Numbered from the stretch's first letter, positions 39,923 to 50,603 are shown. The stretch: DNA of 64,000 nt from Globisporangium splendens (GCA_006386115.1 VFIW01000160.1:1-64000), one strand, 5' to 3'. Notes: generated from the sequence alone by a model not told the origin. Made by a program: numbers and translations.

Positions 39923-40375
39923 TTAGCAATGGACCTTTCCAGTCGTCTGGCAGTTGAAAACACTGAAAGCAGCACCGTTGGCGCATTTGCCAGTAGCGAT
40001 CGTGCGCGATTGCTCGACTCCAGTGCGTACTCGCCAGTAGCGAACCCACGCTCCTTGACCACCGGCGCTCTCGATCACGTAGCCATCACGACCCTTGAAG
40101 ATATTGTTCTGCACGAAATCCGCCGCCCACTTGTAGCAGTACGGCGTCGAGATCCAGCAAGCCACTTGACGACACTCTTTCTTGTTCTTGAAAAGGTCGA
40201 GGATGTGTGGCAACAGATCAACCGCCACGGACGCAACGTCCAGTCCAGTCGAGCCCCCGCCCTTCAAACCTTGTGCCACTTGCGCTTCAGCTGCGACTTC
40301 CGCTTCGGCAGTCACGACGTTGCTCGTGTGAGCGACCGCCATGACCAATAGACTCAGAAGTGCGTTCTTGATCAT
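39923..40375 (-). CDS. Small secreted protein with six cysteines
   Basis: A 150-residue protein starting MIKNALLSLLVMAVAHTSNV, a clear signal peptide probably cleaved around residue 24 (VVTA). The mature part is Ala/Gly-rich at first, then has helical sequence (DVASVAVDLLPHILDLFKNK) and six Cys (ECR, ACW, YCY, KCA, NCQ and a C-terminal HC), enough for three disulfides. No RxLR or Crinkler-type LxLFLAK motif is seen. In oomycetes such proteins include effectors and cell-wall proteins, but no family is recognised here. The frame is open upstream to 40534, but that start would lose the signal peptide. Confidence 0.6.
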   Translation of the reverse strand: MIKNALLSLLVMAVAHTSNVVTAEAEVAAEAQVAQGLKGGGSTGLDVASVAVDLLPHILDLFKNKKECRQVACWISTPYCYKWAADFVQNNIFKGRDGYVIESAGGQGAWVRYWRVRTGVEQSRTIATGKCANGAAFSVFNCQTTGKVHC

Positions 40376-41291
40376 GATGGATGACGGAGGGAAGGGTCTG
40401 GTCTTGAGAGTCAGGACTTGAACTTGCGGACTTGAGGTCGTTTTGAAGAATGATCGACTGTTTTGAGGGACGAAAGGTGGGGTTTCGTGCTGCCACTGGG
40501 CGACAGATGCAGTCGCATGGACCGGAAGATGCAATGCTCCGCGTACCTTTGCACATCAACCGCCACACCTGCCTCAAGATTACGACCGAGTCGGTGTCGG
40601 CCACGGTCGTAATTTGAAACCGAGTATTGGAACGAGCTCGTGAACGATGATTTGCACTCCTCCACGTTGCAGCGTGAATTTAAACGACGATTTGCTCTCC
40701 TCTATTGCAGTGAGAGAATGACGATTGCATAGTCCCCTCACCAACCAGGTGTTCCACAATCTCGGCTGCCTACAGTGCAGTGAATCCAGAATTACACTCG
40801 TTAACGTGCGCATCCATGGGAGTTGCATCACGCATGTTCCCTTTGCCGACTAGGAAGTATGCGAGTCCTCTCTTCCTGGACAACGCATTGAGTTGATATT
40901 ACCAATGTTCGGGCATTGCTTCGTCAACTATTTTGTGCTACTGCAGCAGCTCCACAGTGGCATTGAGGACATCGACGACGGACGAAATTATCAGCAAACA
41001 ACAAAATACAATCAACGACGTTTGATGCGACACAGGGGCGTAAACATTTACGAGGTATACAAGTTTTTGGCCAATCAGATACTGAAAGAGACCTCCTACC
41101 TTTATAAATGAATGACACAAGATTTGAATGTTGCTTTCATCAATCAAAAATGGTCAATGTGATATCTTTATGTTCTGCTCACGTGACAGTGTTTTCATAC
41201 TTCAGCACCCATCAACCTGTGCCTTATCAATACGTCGTTGATTCATCTTCCATCGCTTCCCACACTTGCTTGCAACCCGCGAGGTTCCAAG
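40376..41291. other. Intergenic, no gene seen
   Basis: About 900 bp upstream of the secreted-protein gene. It holds a repeated word pattern (GAACGATGATTTGCACTCCTC at 40640-40660 and a similar ACGACGATTTGCTCTCCTC at 40684-40702), a diverged direct repeat. No coding signal is convincing. Confidence 0.4.
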
Positions 41292-41798
41292 GTTTGTTTC
41301 AGTGGAGGCGTTACGACACCTCTTTGGAGCGGCCGCTGTTTTCACTAGTTGAGGTAGTCCATACTTAGCACTCAGTGTTTATCGAGCTGAAGGCTGTTGA
41401 GATCCAAGGCTAGTACGTTAATCGAGCCGATTTATTATCAACACGTTGTTGATTGTACAGACAGTATGTATCGTTTCTGCACCTCTCCTAGAGGGCAATT
41501 TCATTAACCTGTGCAGATAAAGAAATGTTTGTGCTTGCGATGCATCCAGCCAGGAATGCAATCGGATCGTTTCTCCCCAGTTCATCAGGTTTCGTTTTAG
41601 CAGGAAAAACTGACTTGCTGGAGTAACAATAATAAATCGGCTCGATTAACGTATTATTGGGTAGCCTTGGGCTCTCAGCAGCCTTCGACTCAACAGCTAC
41701 AGAGTGCTAAGTGTACGGGCGAATGAACTGTTTCAACTGATGACATCACCTGCCGCTCCCAGAGAGGTGCCGTAAGATCTCCCTCCACTGAAACAAAC
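41292..41798. repeat. Long imperfect inverted repeat (foldback or MITE-like element)
   Basis: The left arm, 41292-41438, and right arm, 41629-41798, are inverted copies of each other with small indels. The inner 25 bp are identical (41414-41438 against 41629-41653). The outer ends match as GTTTGTTTCAGTGGAGG against its complement at 41782-41798, and the word CTTAGCACTC occurs in both arms. The 190 bp spacer is AT-rich and non-coding. Arms of about 150 bp around a short spacer are typical of foldback or MITE-like elements, but no transposase is present. Confidence 0.7.
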
Positions 41799-42433
41799 TT
41801 TGCAATGTGACTTGCTGAAGTCTAGGGTTTTACTCGTAGAAGAAGTGCTGAGTGAGTCCGTCGCCAGAGCTTTTGATGAGTCCAAACGTGGAAAAGTACC
41901 TTGCCAGATGGAGCAACATGCTCGACAGCTCGTCTGCATCCTGGACGAAGGGCTATGCTTTCTCGTTCATTGGATGGACAGGCGAGGTCCTAGGGTAGAG
42001 TTTATGATGCACAACACGATTAAGAAGCTTATCGGAGATCGCGTAGTCGATATGACACTTGAAGTGGACGACAGCAAATCGCCATTCTCGAGCATACCTG
42101 ACAGTACATATTGTGCTGGGTCGATGTTATACGGACCCAGTGCAATGCATACACTATTACGGGGTACTGTGTCTGCTGACTGAACTTGTTCTTGGCTGAG
42201 CATCACGGCACGTATCTTTCAGCATGCCGACGCTAATATTTCGAGATGCACATGCAAGTGTACATAAATATCCCTGAATGTTTATGACCCTGATATAGAC
42301 ATGTGCGCATCGCGCTGCAATCGCTTCTTTATCTTTATAAGGTGAGGTATAATTAGGTTCATCGTCGTGACCTACAATATCCATTCTCCTACCTAATCTT
42401 CATTGCGAATTTCATCTAGGAGTGTAAATGTGT
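41799..42433. other. Flank between inverted repeat and RNase H relic
   Basis: A plus-strand ORF of 127 residues (41800-42183) with no recognised motif begins inside the end of the right repeat arm. The sequence from 42200 is AT-rich. No gene can be supported. Confidence 0.35.
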
Positions 42434-43162
42434 CTATAGCGCGGATTGCACTGGATCACTTCTAAGTGCTAAATAATCTTTGACCAGGATGGCATGTTCT
42501 CTTGGTCCTATGTGAGGCTGCCTTGTGTTGTCCAATGACCTTGGGTCTTCCGAACTTCGGATAAGCCAATGCATGACGTCGTTGTCAAGATCCTGGGTGA
42601 GATTGTTGAAAGCAGCTCGATGAGTTGGGAAGTGAACCTGCGTTGAGGTTCTGGTGTCCATGGCTAGGTTGGCGGCTGAGTCCGCCATCGTGTTGAAGGC
42701 ACGGTAGTGATGGTACCATCCTCGGATGTCGATGCAATCCGCGAGTCGTCGACTTGTCTGGTATAAACGTGCCAATCGGTGCTGTCTAGGGGACCGATGC
42801 ATTCGCTGTTGGGAGATAATCAGTGCACTGTCTCCAATCACGTACAACGGTTCGAAGTGACTGCGTTGGGCTTCTCGGAGTCAGTGTATGAGACCCCAGT
42901 ACTCGGCAAAGTTGTTGGTCGTGTCCTTCCTGCTATACGCCATGCTGGCGGCCCAAATTAAACTGGCTGTGTGCAAGTCCTTATGGACACGCACGATAAT
43001 GGATCCAGTCCCTCCTGGTCCTGGATTGCCGCGTGATCCACCATCGAAAAACAACAGGTAAACGCCGCGAGTATCATTTGGAGTCAAGGGGATGGCGTCG
43101 GTTTGGCTGGCAAAAGTAGATCTACAAACCACGGGTAAGGCGCACAGCCCCGTGAGCGTCAC
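42434..43162 (-). pseudogene. Retroelement RNase H domain, frameshifted
   Basis: Two minus-strand frames together make one RNase HI domain. The first (43162-42881) has LLFFDGGSRGNPGPGGTGSI, carrying the first Asp, and TTNNFAEYWGLI, carrying the Glu. The second (42847-42434) has LYVIGDSALIISQQ, with the second Asp, and NTMADSAANLAMD, with the last acidic residue. A frameshift near 42880 separates them. The full catalytic set is thus visible but split. Such domains sit at the C-terminal end of non-LTR retrotransposon polyproteins in oomycetes (inference). The relic directly follows the truncated PARP-like gene and probably marks the insertion that cut it. Confidence 0.7.
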
Positions 43163-43172
43163 TCATTTCTAC

Positions 43173-44670
43173 TCAATACCCGCAAGCTGCTGATTTTGCG
43201 TTCCTTACCCCTCGACCGAGTGGTGAACCCGACAACGGCACTCCGTGCGGCGCAACTTGAAGCCCCTGTGAGAGGATCCCAACGACGTTCGAGAGTCCCG
43301 TGCCGTGCCACAACAGCTTATGGTTGTCGGTCGATTTGAAAATGGCGTGCGGCGTCTTTTCTGGCCCTCGCGCGACCTTCATCACCGACACGATGTTGAG
43401 ATTGTACCCTTGCGACGCAGTGCATTCCGTCGATTCCACATAGCGCAGAATGCGCTGATACTCTTTGTCGAGAGCATCCAGTGGCTCCATCATCGTGTTC
43501 AACAGTCGGTATCGGGCGTCCAATTGATGGATATCGGCTCTTCTCCTCTTCTTCTTGCAGCTGTCGTGAAAGTTCGATACCTGTCAGCAATTCCAGCAAG
43601 CTCGTCTTCTCTTTAACGTGCGCGACAGTACTGATCGCAGGTGGGTGTGAGCGTATGCCAAACTCGTGTGGAATTGACGAGTAGAAGTCGTTCGAGAGCG
43701 TCGTGAGCTCAATTTGGAGTATGTGTTTTCGTACAGCACAACGCTGTGTGATACGAGTTGATTGCTCAAACTCCTCCAACGCTGCGATCGTGTCCAATAA
43801 CCGGTGCAACAGTGCGTAGCCTTGCGAAATTTGCGTTTGCGAGAGGCGACCTGTGTAATATCATCATCATTTACACCAAGCACGTCCGATGGGCTTTCAC
43901 AAGGAATTTCGTTTCAAACACCGAAACACGAGCGACACACCAAGGGGCAGTTCGGGTGCGACGATGCTTGATCTTGTTACTTCTTTCACAAGCGAACTCG
44001 AATCAGAGATCCACTAAACATCCAAGTCAACACAGATAAGCATCCACCAAAAGCAAACATACGCAAACCAAACGGATTCAGGTTTCTCACTTTGAAAAGG
44101 TCCTGCACTTGTTCCGGCAACGTACACAGCAGTGTATCTGGTTGCGTCGTGCCGTCGCGACGCTCTTCTTCCGCAATGCCAGCCCCACAAACGCAAATCC
44201 AAAACAGCGTTTTTAGCATCCAAACTCGATACTCAAAAGTAAAACGCACAAAAGCAGAACAGTGGGGAACGTTAAATAATGTAAAACGCACCCACAAGGA
44301 CGTATTTTCCCGGTTTCTTCACAAACGGCTCTTGCAGTGGCCAGTTGTTGCCAGTTCGTTCGGCAAAGTACTTTTGGAAGACGCGTTTTGCATTCGCCAA
44401 CGTGCCAAACCTGACTACGTTGCGCTGTACATCCGTCAGCCCCCACCATACCGCACGAAGCCGTATTAAAGAGCTCAAGCTATTAATCAATTGCCAAATG
44501 AGAGCACGCTGCGCTGGCAGACTGCGGTTTCTCACCTGAGGGTATTTTGTTCCAACGCGTCCCGATTTGTAAAACACGGAGAACTGGTCGCCGTCGCGAA
44601 TCAATTCCACTTTGGAAAACTTGTTACTACTGTCATGCATACAATAAATCATAAAGATGTCAGTGACCAC
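43173..44670 (-). pseudogene. Degenerate PARP2/3-like poly(ADP-ribose) polymerase (copy 1)
   Basis: Minus-strand exon-like pieces in family order. WGR domain: NKFSKVELIRDGDQFSVFYK with SGRVGTKYPQ, then AKRVFQKYFAERTGNNW and PGKYVLV. Regulatory domain: CTLPEQVQDLFK, LSQTQISQGYALLHRLLDTI, NDFYSSIPHEFGIRSHPP, LLELLTGIELSRQL. Catalytic domain: YRLLNTMMEPLDALDKEYQR, LLWHGTGLSNVVGILSQGL. The NAD-binding His (WHGT) is present. Just after it the sequence degenerates (GRGVRNAKSAACGY then stop at 43173), so the segment with the second catalytic Tyr and the Glu is lost. The linker of the regulatory domain (KMPLG region) is also not recognisable. PARPs modify proteins at DNA breaks; this copy should be inactive. 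Confidence 0.65.
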
Positions 44671-45414
44671 GGGTTTCGTACAACTTGACTAGCAGCTAGA
44701 GAGTCTCTCCTGAATGTGTGGCATCAAACTCGCTTACCTGCACGAGATATCGGTGAAATTGAGCACTGCTTGCCATGCGACTCCGTCCTCCTGTTGTTAT
44801 GCGTACAGCAAGTCCACAGACACTTGGTTAGAAAAGCAACCACGAGCACACTTTATCAATGCGATTCTGTTCATACCTCGTAGATCGTTGCGTTGGAGGA
44901 GCACCAGGCATCTGGATCGATGCTGCGCGTTGTCCTTATTGCATTGAGCGACGGCGAGGACATTGCTGATCTGAGGTCGTTCGATATCAATTAGCGAAGT
45001 GAGCAAATACTTGAACGGTTCGCGCAAACACTGGAAGATGTGCCCGTTAATAGGTGAAGGCTCCTGTCTCTTCAAACTGGTTGGATTGAAACAGACATAG
45101 GGGAGTGACAGGATTTGCTCACTGTTTCGTTCCATCCCAACTTCAAACATGTTAGAGGGGCAAACAAACATACTCGAGTCATTTCGTTGTATCTCAGAAA
45201 CTCAAGCTATCTCAGTTACTCAAACCGTGCAAACGCGCATTGTTACTCAAGCTGTGCAAACGTACAATGTTGCTTACGTTTCCTCCTTTGGCGCCGTGCG
45301 ACCCAGACCATGGGTACTCTCGCAACCGTGCGCACGCACCGTTCTGTAGTTCATGCATGCTGGCTGAGGCACTTCGTAGATCCTGCCTGCTTAAAGCCAT
45401 TTGAACAAGTACAT
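44671..45414. other. Gap between PARP relics
   Basis: A minus-strand ORF (45171-44797, 124 residues, including PINGHIFQCLREPFKYLLTS) looks partly coding but matches nothing I know; it may be an N-terminal exon of PARP copy 1. A 27 bp tandem duplication (GTTACTCAA..GTGCAAACG) lies at about 45215-45268. Confidence 0.35.
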
Positions 45415-46010
45415 CTATTTTATGATCCACATATACCAAAAGAAGTCGACGCAGAGACCAGAAAGACCAATAGGTGCCACGTATCCCACATCGTCACGTC
45501 CCTCTTTGCTGAACAAGTAGCCGTTCTTTGGCGCCTCTGGTGGCGCAATGCGAAGTCCCTTGCGAGAGGATCCCCACGACGTTCGACAAACGAGAACTGT
45601 GCCACGACAGCTCGTGGTTGTCCACGGACGTGTCGTTTGTGTTTTCTCTGAGCCATTCGCGATCGTTATCACCGACTGAACCTTGAGTTTGTACAGCTGT
45701 GACGATGGCACTTCGGTTGATTCCACACGCAACTCAATCCGGGCAAACTCTTTGTCAATGAACTCCAGCTGCTCCATCTTGTGTGTTGAGCATCCTGTAC
45801 CGCGCATAGATCGTCGATTCACATGCTTGACTCTCTTGTTGCAGCTTCTGCGATAGTTCGAGGTCTGCGAGTACCTCGAGCAAGCTCATCGTGCCTTTCA
45901 TTGTGCGAATGACTGGCGGTAGCGAGCGGCCAAAGCAGTGTGGAACAATCGAGTAGAGTTCGTCGAGAGCGTCTTAAGATCGGCTTCTTCTGGTAGAGGC
46001 GTGCGTCGCA
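45415..46010 (-). pseudogene. Degenerate PARP-like gene (copy 2)
   Basis: A second PARP relic on the minus strand. The regulatory domain is visible upstream (LYSIVPHCFGRSLPPVIR; SLLEVLADLELSQKLQQES), then KEFARIELRVESTEVPS and YKLKVQSVITIANG. The catalytic block needs two compensating frameshifts: NHELSWHSSRLSNVVGILSQ in one frame and GLRIAPPEAPKNGYLFSKEG in another. The HG motif is HS. After this the match to PARP ends and a stop follows. It shares SNVVGILSQGL with copy 1, so the two are likely tandem paralogues that decayed separately. Confidence 0.6.
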
Positions 46011-47309
46011 TCGGGTGCAAACCTTCTCTCCTTTTCTTTTACTGCAGCAGCCTCGGCGGTTGCATTTCAGGTGGTGCCGATTGAGTAATGCTGTTTATCC
46101 ATCTCGATGGCTGTACTTGTCTGAGTTGTGGCAAAAATAATATTTGGTGCCACCCCTTGGTTGTGTTGGTGAATTCTGCAATCCACCTTTGAACTGCGAA
46201 GTGATTCCCATGGTCGCCTCCTAAAATACTAAGGGACCACGAGTGTCGCCTGTTAAGCGCATCCAACGCAGGACCTTTCCCGTGGGAATGGATGCGGTCG
46301 ACCACGACCAAGCCATGCTGCGCCTACCGACCGCGTCCGACATCGTACATGTGATCGTCTGAGCACTCGCATCCGAATGTAGGTTGTCTTCGTTCAAGTA
46401 CCGTGGCGATTGTAATCGCGATCGTTCCAAGCGTCTTCCACATCCTGCATCCGAATGTTATTAATCACGAGCCTCCGTGGCTGCTTGGTTGCGTGACTCT
46501 ACTTACTGCCCTTCAGATATGACGTTGCTGGCCAAGAAAACCTTCGCCGGCTGCTGCAGTGGTTCCTGCGCTTTGCAAGTTTACGGACATCTTGCTCGCT
46601 TTGGACGTATCATATTGCACATGAACTCGCCACGATAAGGCATGCGTATCAAATAAAACAAGCGCCAATAGTTATGGTGAAGTGGGGTGTCTCCCTCCCA
46701 GTCGGGTGGAACTGCTCCCCCAAAGGGGAGTTCCATCCACTTACATGTGCGGGTGCTTTGGCGAGGTTGACGCGTTAATTTGGCCCCCAGCCTCCCGTGG
46801 TAACATCTGCTCGGCTCCACTATGCTGCCGCGTCCCCGCAGCGTTCGTCGCAATCCGGCTGATAGTTGCGTCCTTCTCCAGCAGCAGAAGTCGAGGCTCG
46901 CGGTGAGCTCGTTACGAGAGCAGAAGCTACGCGCGCCGGTCTGGAACGCCTGCCAACCGTGGCAGATAAACAAGCAAAATCCCCTCCTCTTTTGTTGGAA
47001 CCTCGTGATTAGTCTGCTATATTCGGAGCGATGGAAGCTCTCAACCGATGATAATGCGAATTCTGATACGGTTGCAAGTGTGATTTAGGGACATGAAGCG
47101 TTTGGTGCGCTGGTGTAAGCAGTTATCAAGTTAGTCATGATACCAGCACAATCAGAGAAGATTCGACCAGTGATGTAGCCAGTGTATGTGTGTGTTGCAT
47201 TTTTAGTCGGAGCAAGTAGCAATGAGAACGTGTGGTGAGAGAAAGCTGAAGCAGGATGACACTCCTGCTTCGAGAAAAACAAAACAAAATAAATAGCTTA
47301 CTTTAAAAC
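46011..47309. other. 1.3 kb without a supported gene
   Basis: Several ORFs of 60-130 codons overlap on both strands (46039-46311, 46581-46973 minus; 46682-47088 plus). None has a convincing family match. One minus frame contains EGDTPLHH, the opening of an ankyrin repeat, too short to rely on. The area looks like mutated former coding or repeat sequence. Confidence 0.35.
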
Positions 47310-47501
47310 TTACCACGCAACCAACTTCCAAGTGTCAAGCATCTCTCCACGATCAAGAAACTCAAAATGTTTTTCCAGCACCATACCGTAAAGCTCGGGT
47401 GACATGTTACCCTCGCGTGTGATGGTACATCGGCTGTTTACACTGACCTTTTTTGCACTTAGAACAAACTGCAATGAAATGACCAGCATTCTCACATCCA
47501 A
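47310..47501 (-). CDS. Short ORF resembling a C-terminal exon
   Basis: Sixty-three codons ending MLDTWKLVAW then stop. The segment SVNSRCTITREGNMSPELY and the following hydrophobic/acidic alternation look protein-like, more so than neighbouring ORFs. It could be the last exon of a gene whose upstream part lies between 47502 and 47720, or a fragment. No function assigned. Confidence 0.22.
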   Translation of the reverse strand: MDVRMLVISLQFVLSAKKVSVNSRCTITREGNMSPELYGMVLEKHFEFLDRGEMLDTWKLVAW

Positions 47502-47722
47502 CCTCTATCCTGTAAAAAGCCCGTCTCAACACATTCTTTTTAGGAAAAACACAAGATCAAACGACAAGACATGGCATAACGGCAACGTGTCATTGGAAGC
47601 CTTAAAGTGACTCCAAAGCGCTTACAGTAGTTCCGCTCATGCTCTTGTTCACTCCTCTGCTGCTAAGCAGCAAGCCTACCAACATCTGTAACGTTGCCTG
47701 CTCTCCAGACCAACATGCACAT

Positions 47723-48900
47723 CTAAGCCGACGTGATAAATGCATCGTACTTCTGCGGGTTCCAGTTCGGAAAGTACTTGGCGATAGTTTTCTGCGCTTC
47801 ATCAGTCGTACCTGCGAGGCCATTCCCATCTTCCACGAGCAAAGTGAGGAACGCCATTACGTCGGTATCGGCCGTGGCCTTCGTCTCGGCATAGTCGTGG
47901 TACTTGATCGTGATTGGCTTGCCGAGCTTCTCCTCCACGAGTGCTGCGATTTCGAGTGGTGAAAGGCGGTCACCTTCGAACGGCAACTTGGCCCACGCCA
48001 AGTCTGCCGGCTCTGCCGTCGTGAGCACATGTGTTATGAAGCGCGCGACGTCGTGACGCGACGTCAGACTCAACTTTGTCTCCCCGGTGCCGTATACGTT
48101 GATGTAACCCTCGGCGTAGTTATAGTAAAAAAAATCTGTTCGACGTGATCATGGAATGGCGTCACATGTCAGTAACGGATACAATAGCAAAGACGCACAG
48201 CAGCAGCAGAGCGCTCTACGCTCACGTGTGGAAGATATCGGCAAAGTAGCCTGGTATGAAGATCGTATATGGCAGTTGGATTTCTTCGAGCGCATCACGG
48301 ACAACCTTCTTCGGCGCACTAAACCCTTCGAGACTTGGCCCACCATACTCGGACGGCACGAACAGCTGCACGCCGGCTTCCTTCGCGGCTCGGGCAATGT
48401 CCACTTGAGCCTCCATCTGAAAGTGCGTGATAGTGCTGACGCTGCAACGCAAGGCGTGTAACGATGCATCCGACAAGTTGATAGCGACCACACAAACGTC
48501 AGCGCAAACAACAGCATCAATTTGGCGATCGGCGGCCAGAAGCAACAAGCGAGTCGCAAACAAGTAGTGACGTACACGACTTGGACGCTCGACAGCGCCT
48601 TCTTCAAATCCTCGTGGTTCGAGTAGTCGACCTTGACGATGGCGGCGCCTTGCTGCTTGAAGGGCTCCAGCTCCGGCTACCCGTGCACATGCATGATAGA
48701 CGAGTCCGCGCGAGTGCATTCATCAGGTCAACAAAACCCGATGTGTAATAGACAGACTCCGCAACCAAACCCACTGTACCTTCGTGTCGTCTCGCGTCAA
48801 CACTTTGACGGACGTGTTTTTTTTCCTTCAGGAGCTCAGTGGTGACGAACGAGCCGATCGTGCCAGCGCCGATGAGAGCAAATGGTGTGAACGGAGCCAT
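47723..48900 (-). CDS. NmrA-like NAD(P)-binding reductase with two homopolymer frameshifts
   Basis: A Rossmann-fold protein of the NmrA/isoflavone-reductase-like group. Exon 1 starts at 48900 with FALIGAGTIGSFVTTELLKE, the GxGxxG dinucleotide loop. Exon 2 begins PELEPFKQQGAAIVKVDYSN. Exon 3 has VSTITHFQMEAQVDIARAAK and VQLFVPSEYGG, then LPYTIFIPGYFADIF. The last exon has GYINVYGTGETKLSLTSRHD and ends at 47723. Two runs of eight identical bases (A8 on the coding strand near 48820, T8 near 48130) each put the expected sequence out of frame by one base. Both are resolved by a run of seven, which yields VKVLTRDDTK and NYAEGYINVY. Either the gene is freshly dead or these are sequencing length errors. 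Confidence 0.7.
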
Positions 48901-49102
48901 TATTGAAGGTTAAACAGCAAAGTTGCTGTTTATGACGCGATTGCTTGGAAGTGTGGAAAATGGAAAATGATCAGAATGGTTTGACTTTGCCAAAGTCCCA
49001 TTGCCATCAGCAAGTGATTATGGCAGGCACTGTACTGACTCTTGACTCATTGTGAATACTCTACGCCTTACCGTTCTCGTTTGCTGGGTCGTTTTTGTGT
49101 TC
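48901..49102. other. Upstream of NmrA-like gene, left flank of the long repeat
   Basis: About 200 bp with no gene. It ends at the point where sequence identity with the second repeat copy begins. Confidence 0.45.
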
Positions 49103-49106
49103 CCCA

Positions 49107-49416
49107 GAATGGGTTCTCCTCAATACGCCAGACCAAGCTGCAGCCACTAGCAGTTCGGGTAAATCAAATCATCGCCAACTTTGCGTGGACCTCCTGGAAT
49201 CACACAAAACGAGAACAAAACAAAATGGCCGATCTTCTCGCCAACATGGGAATGAACTCCAAGAGTGCGAAGATACTCACCGACGAATCGCGGGGAAGCG
49301 ATCAAGTTCTTATGTCCCAAGTCGCAGCTCTACTCGACAATGATATCGGTGCCACACCGTCAAAACTTAGAAGCACCTCACTGTCAGCAGTGTTAATGAG
49401 ACTCAGGAATTCTTAA
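49107..49416 (+). pseudogene. RNase H C-terminal fragment, truncated at the repeat boundary
   Basis: It encodes NGFSSIRQTKLQPLAVRVNQ through NKMADLLANMGMN to RLRNS and stop, matching the C-terminal two thirds of the RNase H at 57538-57984 with a few substitutions. The first catalytic residues are missing because the unit starts at this point. Confidence 0.8.
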
Positions 49417-49787
49417 ACTGTATGTAGATCATAAGTTACATAGAATTACCTTCTCTCTCTCAGCTCTGTGTAGCCAGAGATGCATGTGCACGTGATCAAC
49501 GGTAACAAAAACGGGCACTGGTAACTCATCAAGTGCATTTTTTGTTTGCAAGACACAACGCATACGTCACAGGTCCAGGTAACTCATCGAGACCGCTGCG
49601 AAAACGACGGTGACTTGAGCGTATGTGAGAGGATTCAAAATACAAACCGACAAAGATCATTGCTTTGAGGGCTCGTACGGCAGGATCGGGAGTTTGGAGT
49701 TTTTGTTGCATTCTAATCCAATCGGATCTCATTTTCGAATTCCCTCCTGCAGCAACAGTTGCGCCTTGCATCACTTCAATTTCGGCC
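49417..49787. other. Spacer before the metallo-hydrolase gene
   Basis: About 370 bp with a CT-rich tract (TCTCTCTCTC near 49451) and no gene, identical to 57985-58355. It presumably carries the metallo-hydrolase promoter. Confidence 0.5.
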
Positions 49788-50603
49788 ATGCCTTCCCAAG
49801 ACTTCGCGAGTAAAGTGACCGTCACGCTGATCGGCACTGCCACGGCGATCATCAGCATCGATGGCGTCAATTTCCTCACCGACCCAGCGTTCGATCCTGC
49901 CAACATCGAATATGACGTGGGCGTAACCATTCTCAAGAAGACTGACGAGCTGGCGTTGAATCTCGAAGACTTGCCTCCAATCGATGCCATCTTGCTTAGC
50001 CACGAAGACCATCCCGACAACCTCGACACACTGGGTCGTACGCTTCTTAACGGCCGACGTATCTTCACCACGATGGATGGCGCAAAAAACCTCGCGCCAC
50101 GCCCTGGAGTTCGCGGTCTTCAGCCATGGGAGAGCGTATCACTCGAGCTCGGCGGCAAGTCGTTCAAAATCACCGGGACTCCGTGTAAGCACTTGCCCGG
50201 TGGAGAGTGTATTGGCTTTGTCATCGAGTCGCCTTCGTTTGGTACAAGTGAAGATGGGCGCCCTAATGCCGTTTACTTTTCTGGCGACACCGTGTACACT
50301 TCCGACCTTGCCGAGGGTCTTCGTCAGCGCTTCCACATCAAACTCGCGGTGGTGAGCCTCGGAGGAGCGATGGCTCCATCAGGTGTACCAGGTGAGGGGC
50401 CAATCATGATCACGATGGACGGAAAGCAAGGCGCACAGCTGATGCGCGAAGTTGGTGCAGAGCTGATGGCTCCGATGCATTTCAACTCCTGGGGCCACTT
50501 CACGGAACACGGCGACGCGCTTCGCCAGGTGCTTGCAGCCGATCCGGAAATCGGCGCCAGAGTGAGATGGTTGCCGCCAGGTGTGCCTCAGCATCTTCTT
50601 TAG
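49788..50603 (+). CDS. Metallo-beta-lactamase-fold hydrolase (copy A)
   Basis: An intact 271-residue ORF starting MPSQDFASKVTVTLIGTATA. Metal-binding features of the fold are present: AILLSHEDHPDNLD (histidines and Asp of the HxxDH-type motif), GTPCKHLPGG (third His), VYFSGDTVYTSD (bridging Asp) and PMHFNSWGHFTEHGD (last His). Proteins of this UlaG-like group hydrolyse small phosphoesters or lactones; the substrate is unknown. It has no intron. It lies convergent with the minus-strand LINE ORF2 and is carried in both copies of the long repeat. The annotation start is preferred over an upstream in-frame ATG at 49665, which adds 41 residues before the beta-strand start. Confidence 0.85.
   Translation: MPSQDFASKVTVTLIGTATAIISIDGVNFLTDPAFDPANIEYDVGVTILKKTDELALNLEDLPPIDAILLSHEDHPDNLDTLGRTLLNGRRIFTTMDGAKNLAPRPGVRGLQPWESVSLELGGKSFKITGTPCKHLPGGECIGFVIESPSFGTSEDGRPNAVYFSGDTVYTSDLAEGLRQRFHIKLAVVSLGGAMAPSGVPGEGPIMITMDGKQGAQLMREVGAELMAPMHFNSWGHFTEHGDALRQVLAADPEIGARVRWLPPGVPQHLL

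Noticed and set aside
46581..46973. EGDTPLHH, resembling the start of an ankyrin repeat
   Set aside because: Only one short match, without the following helix pattern or a second repeat.
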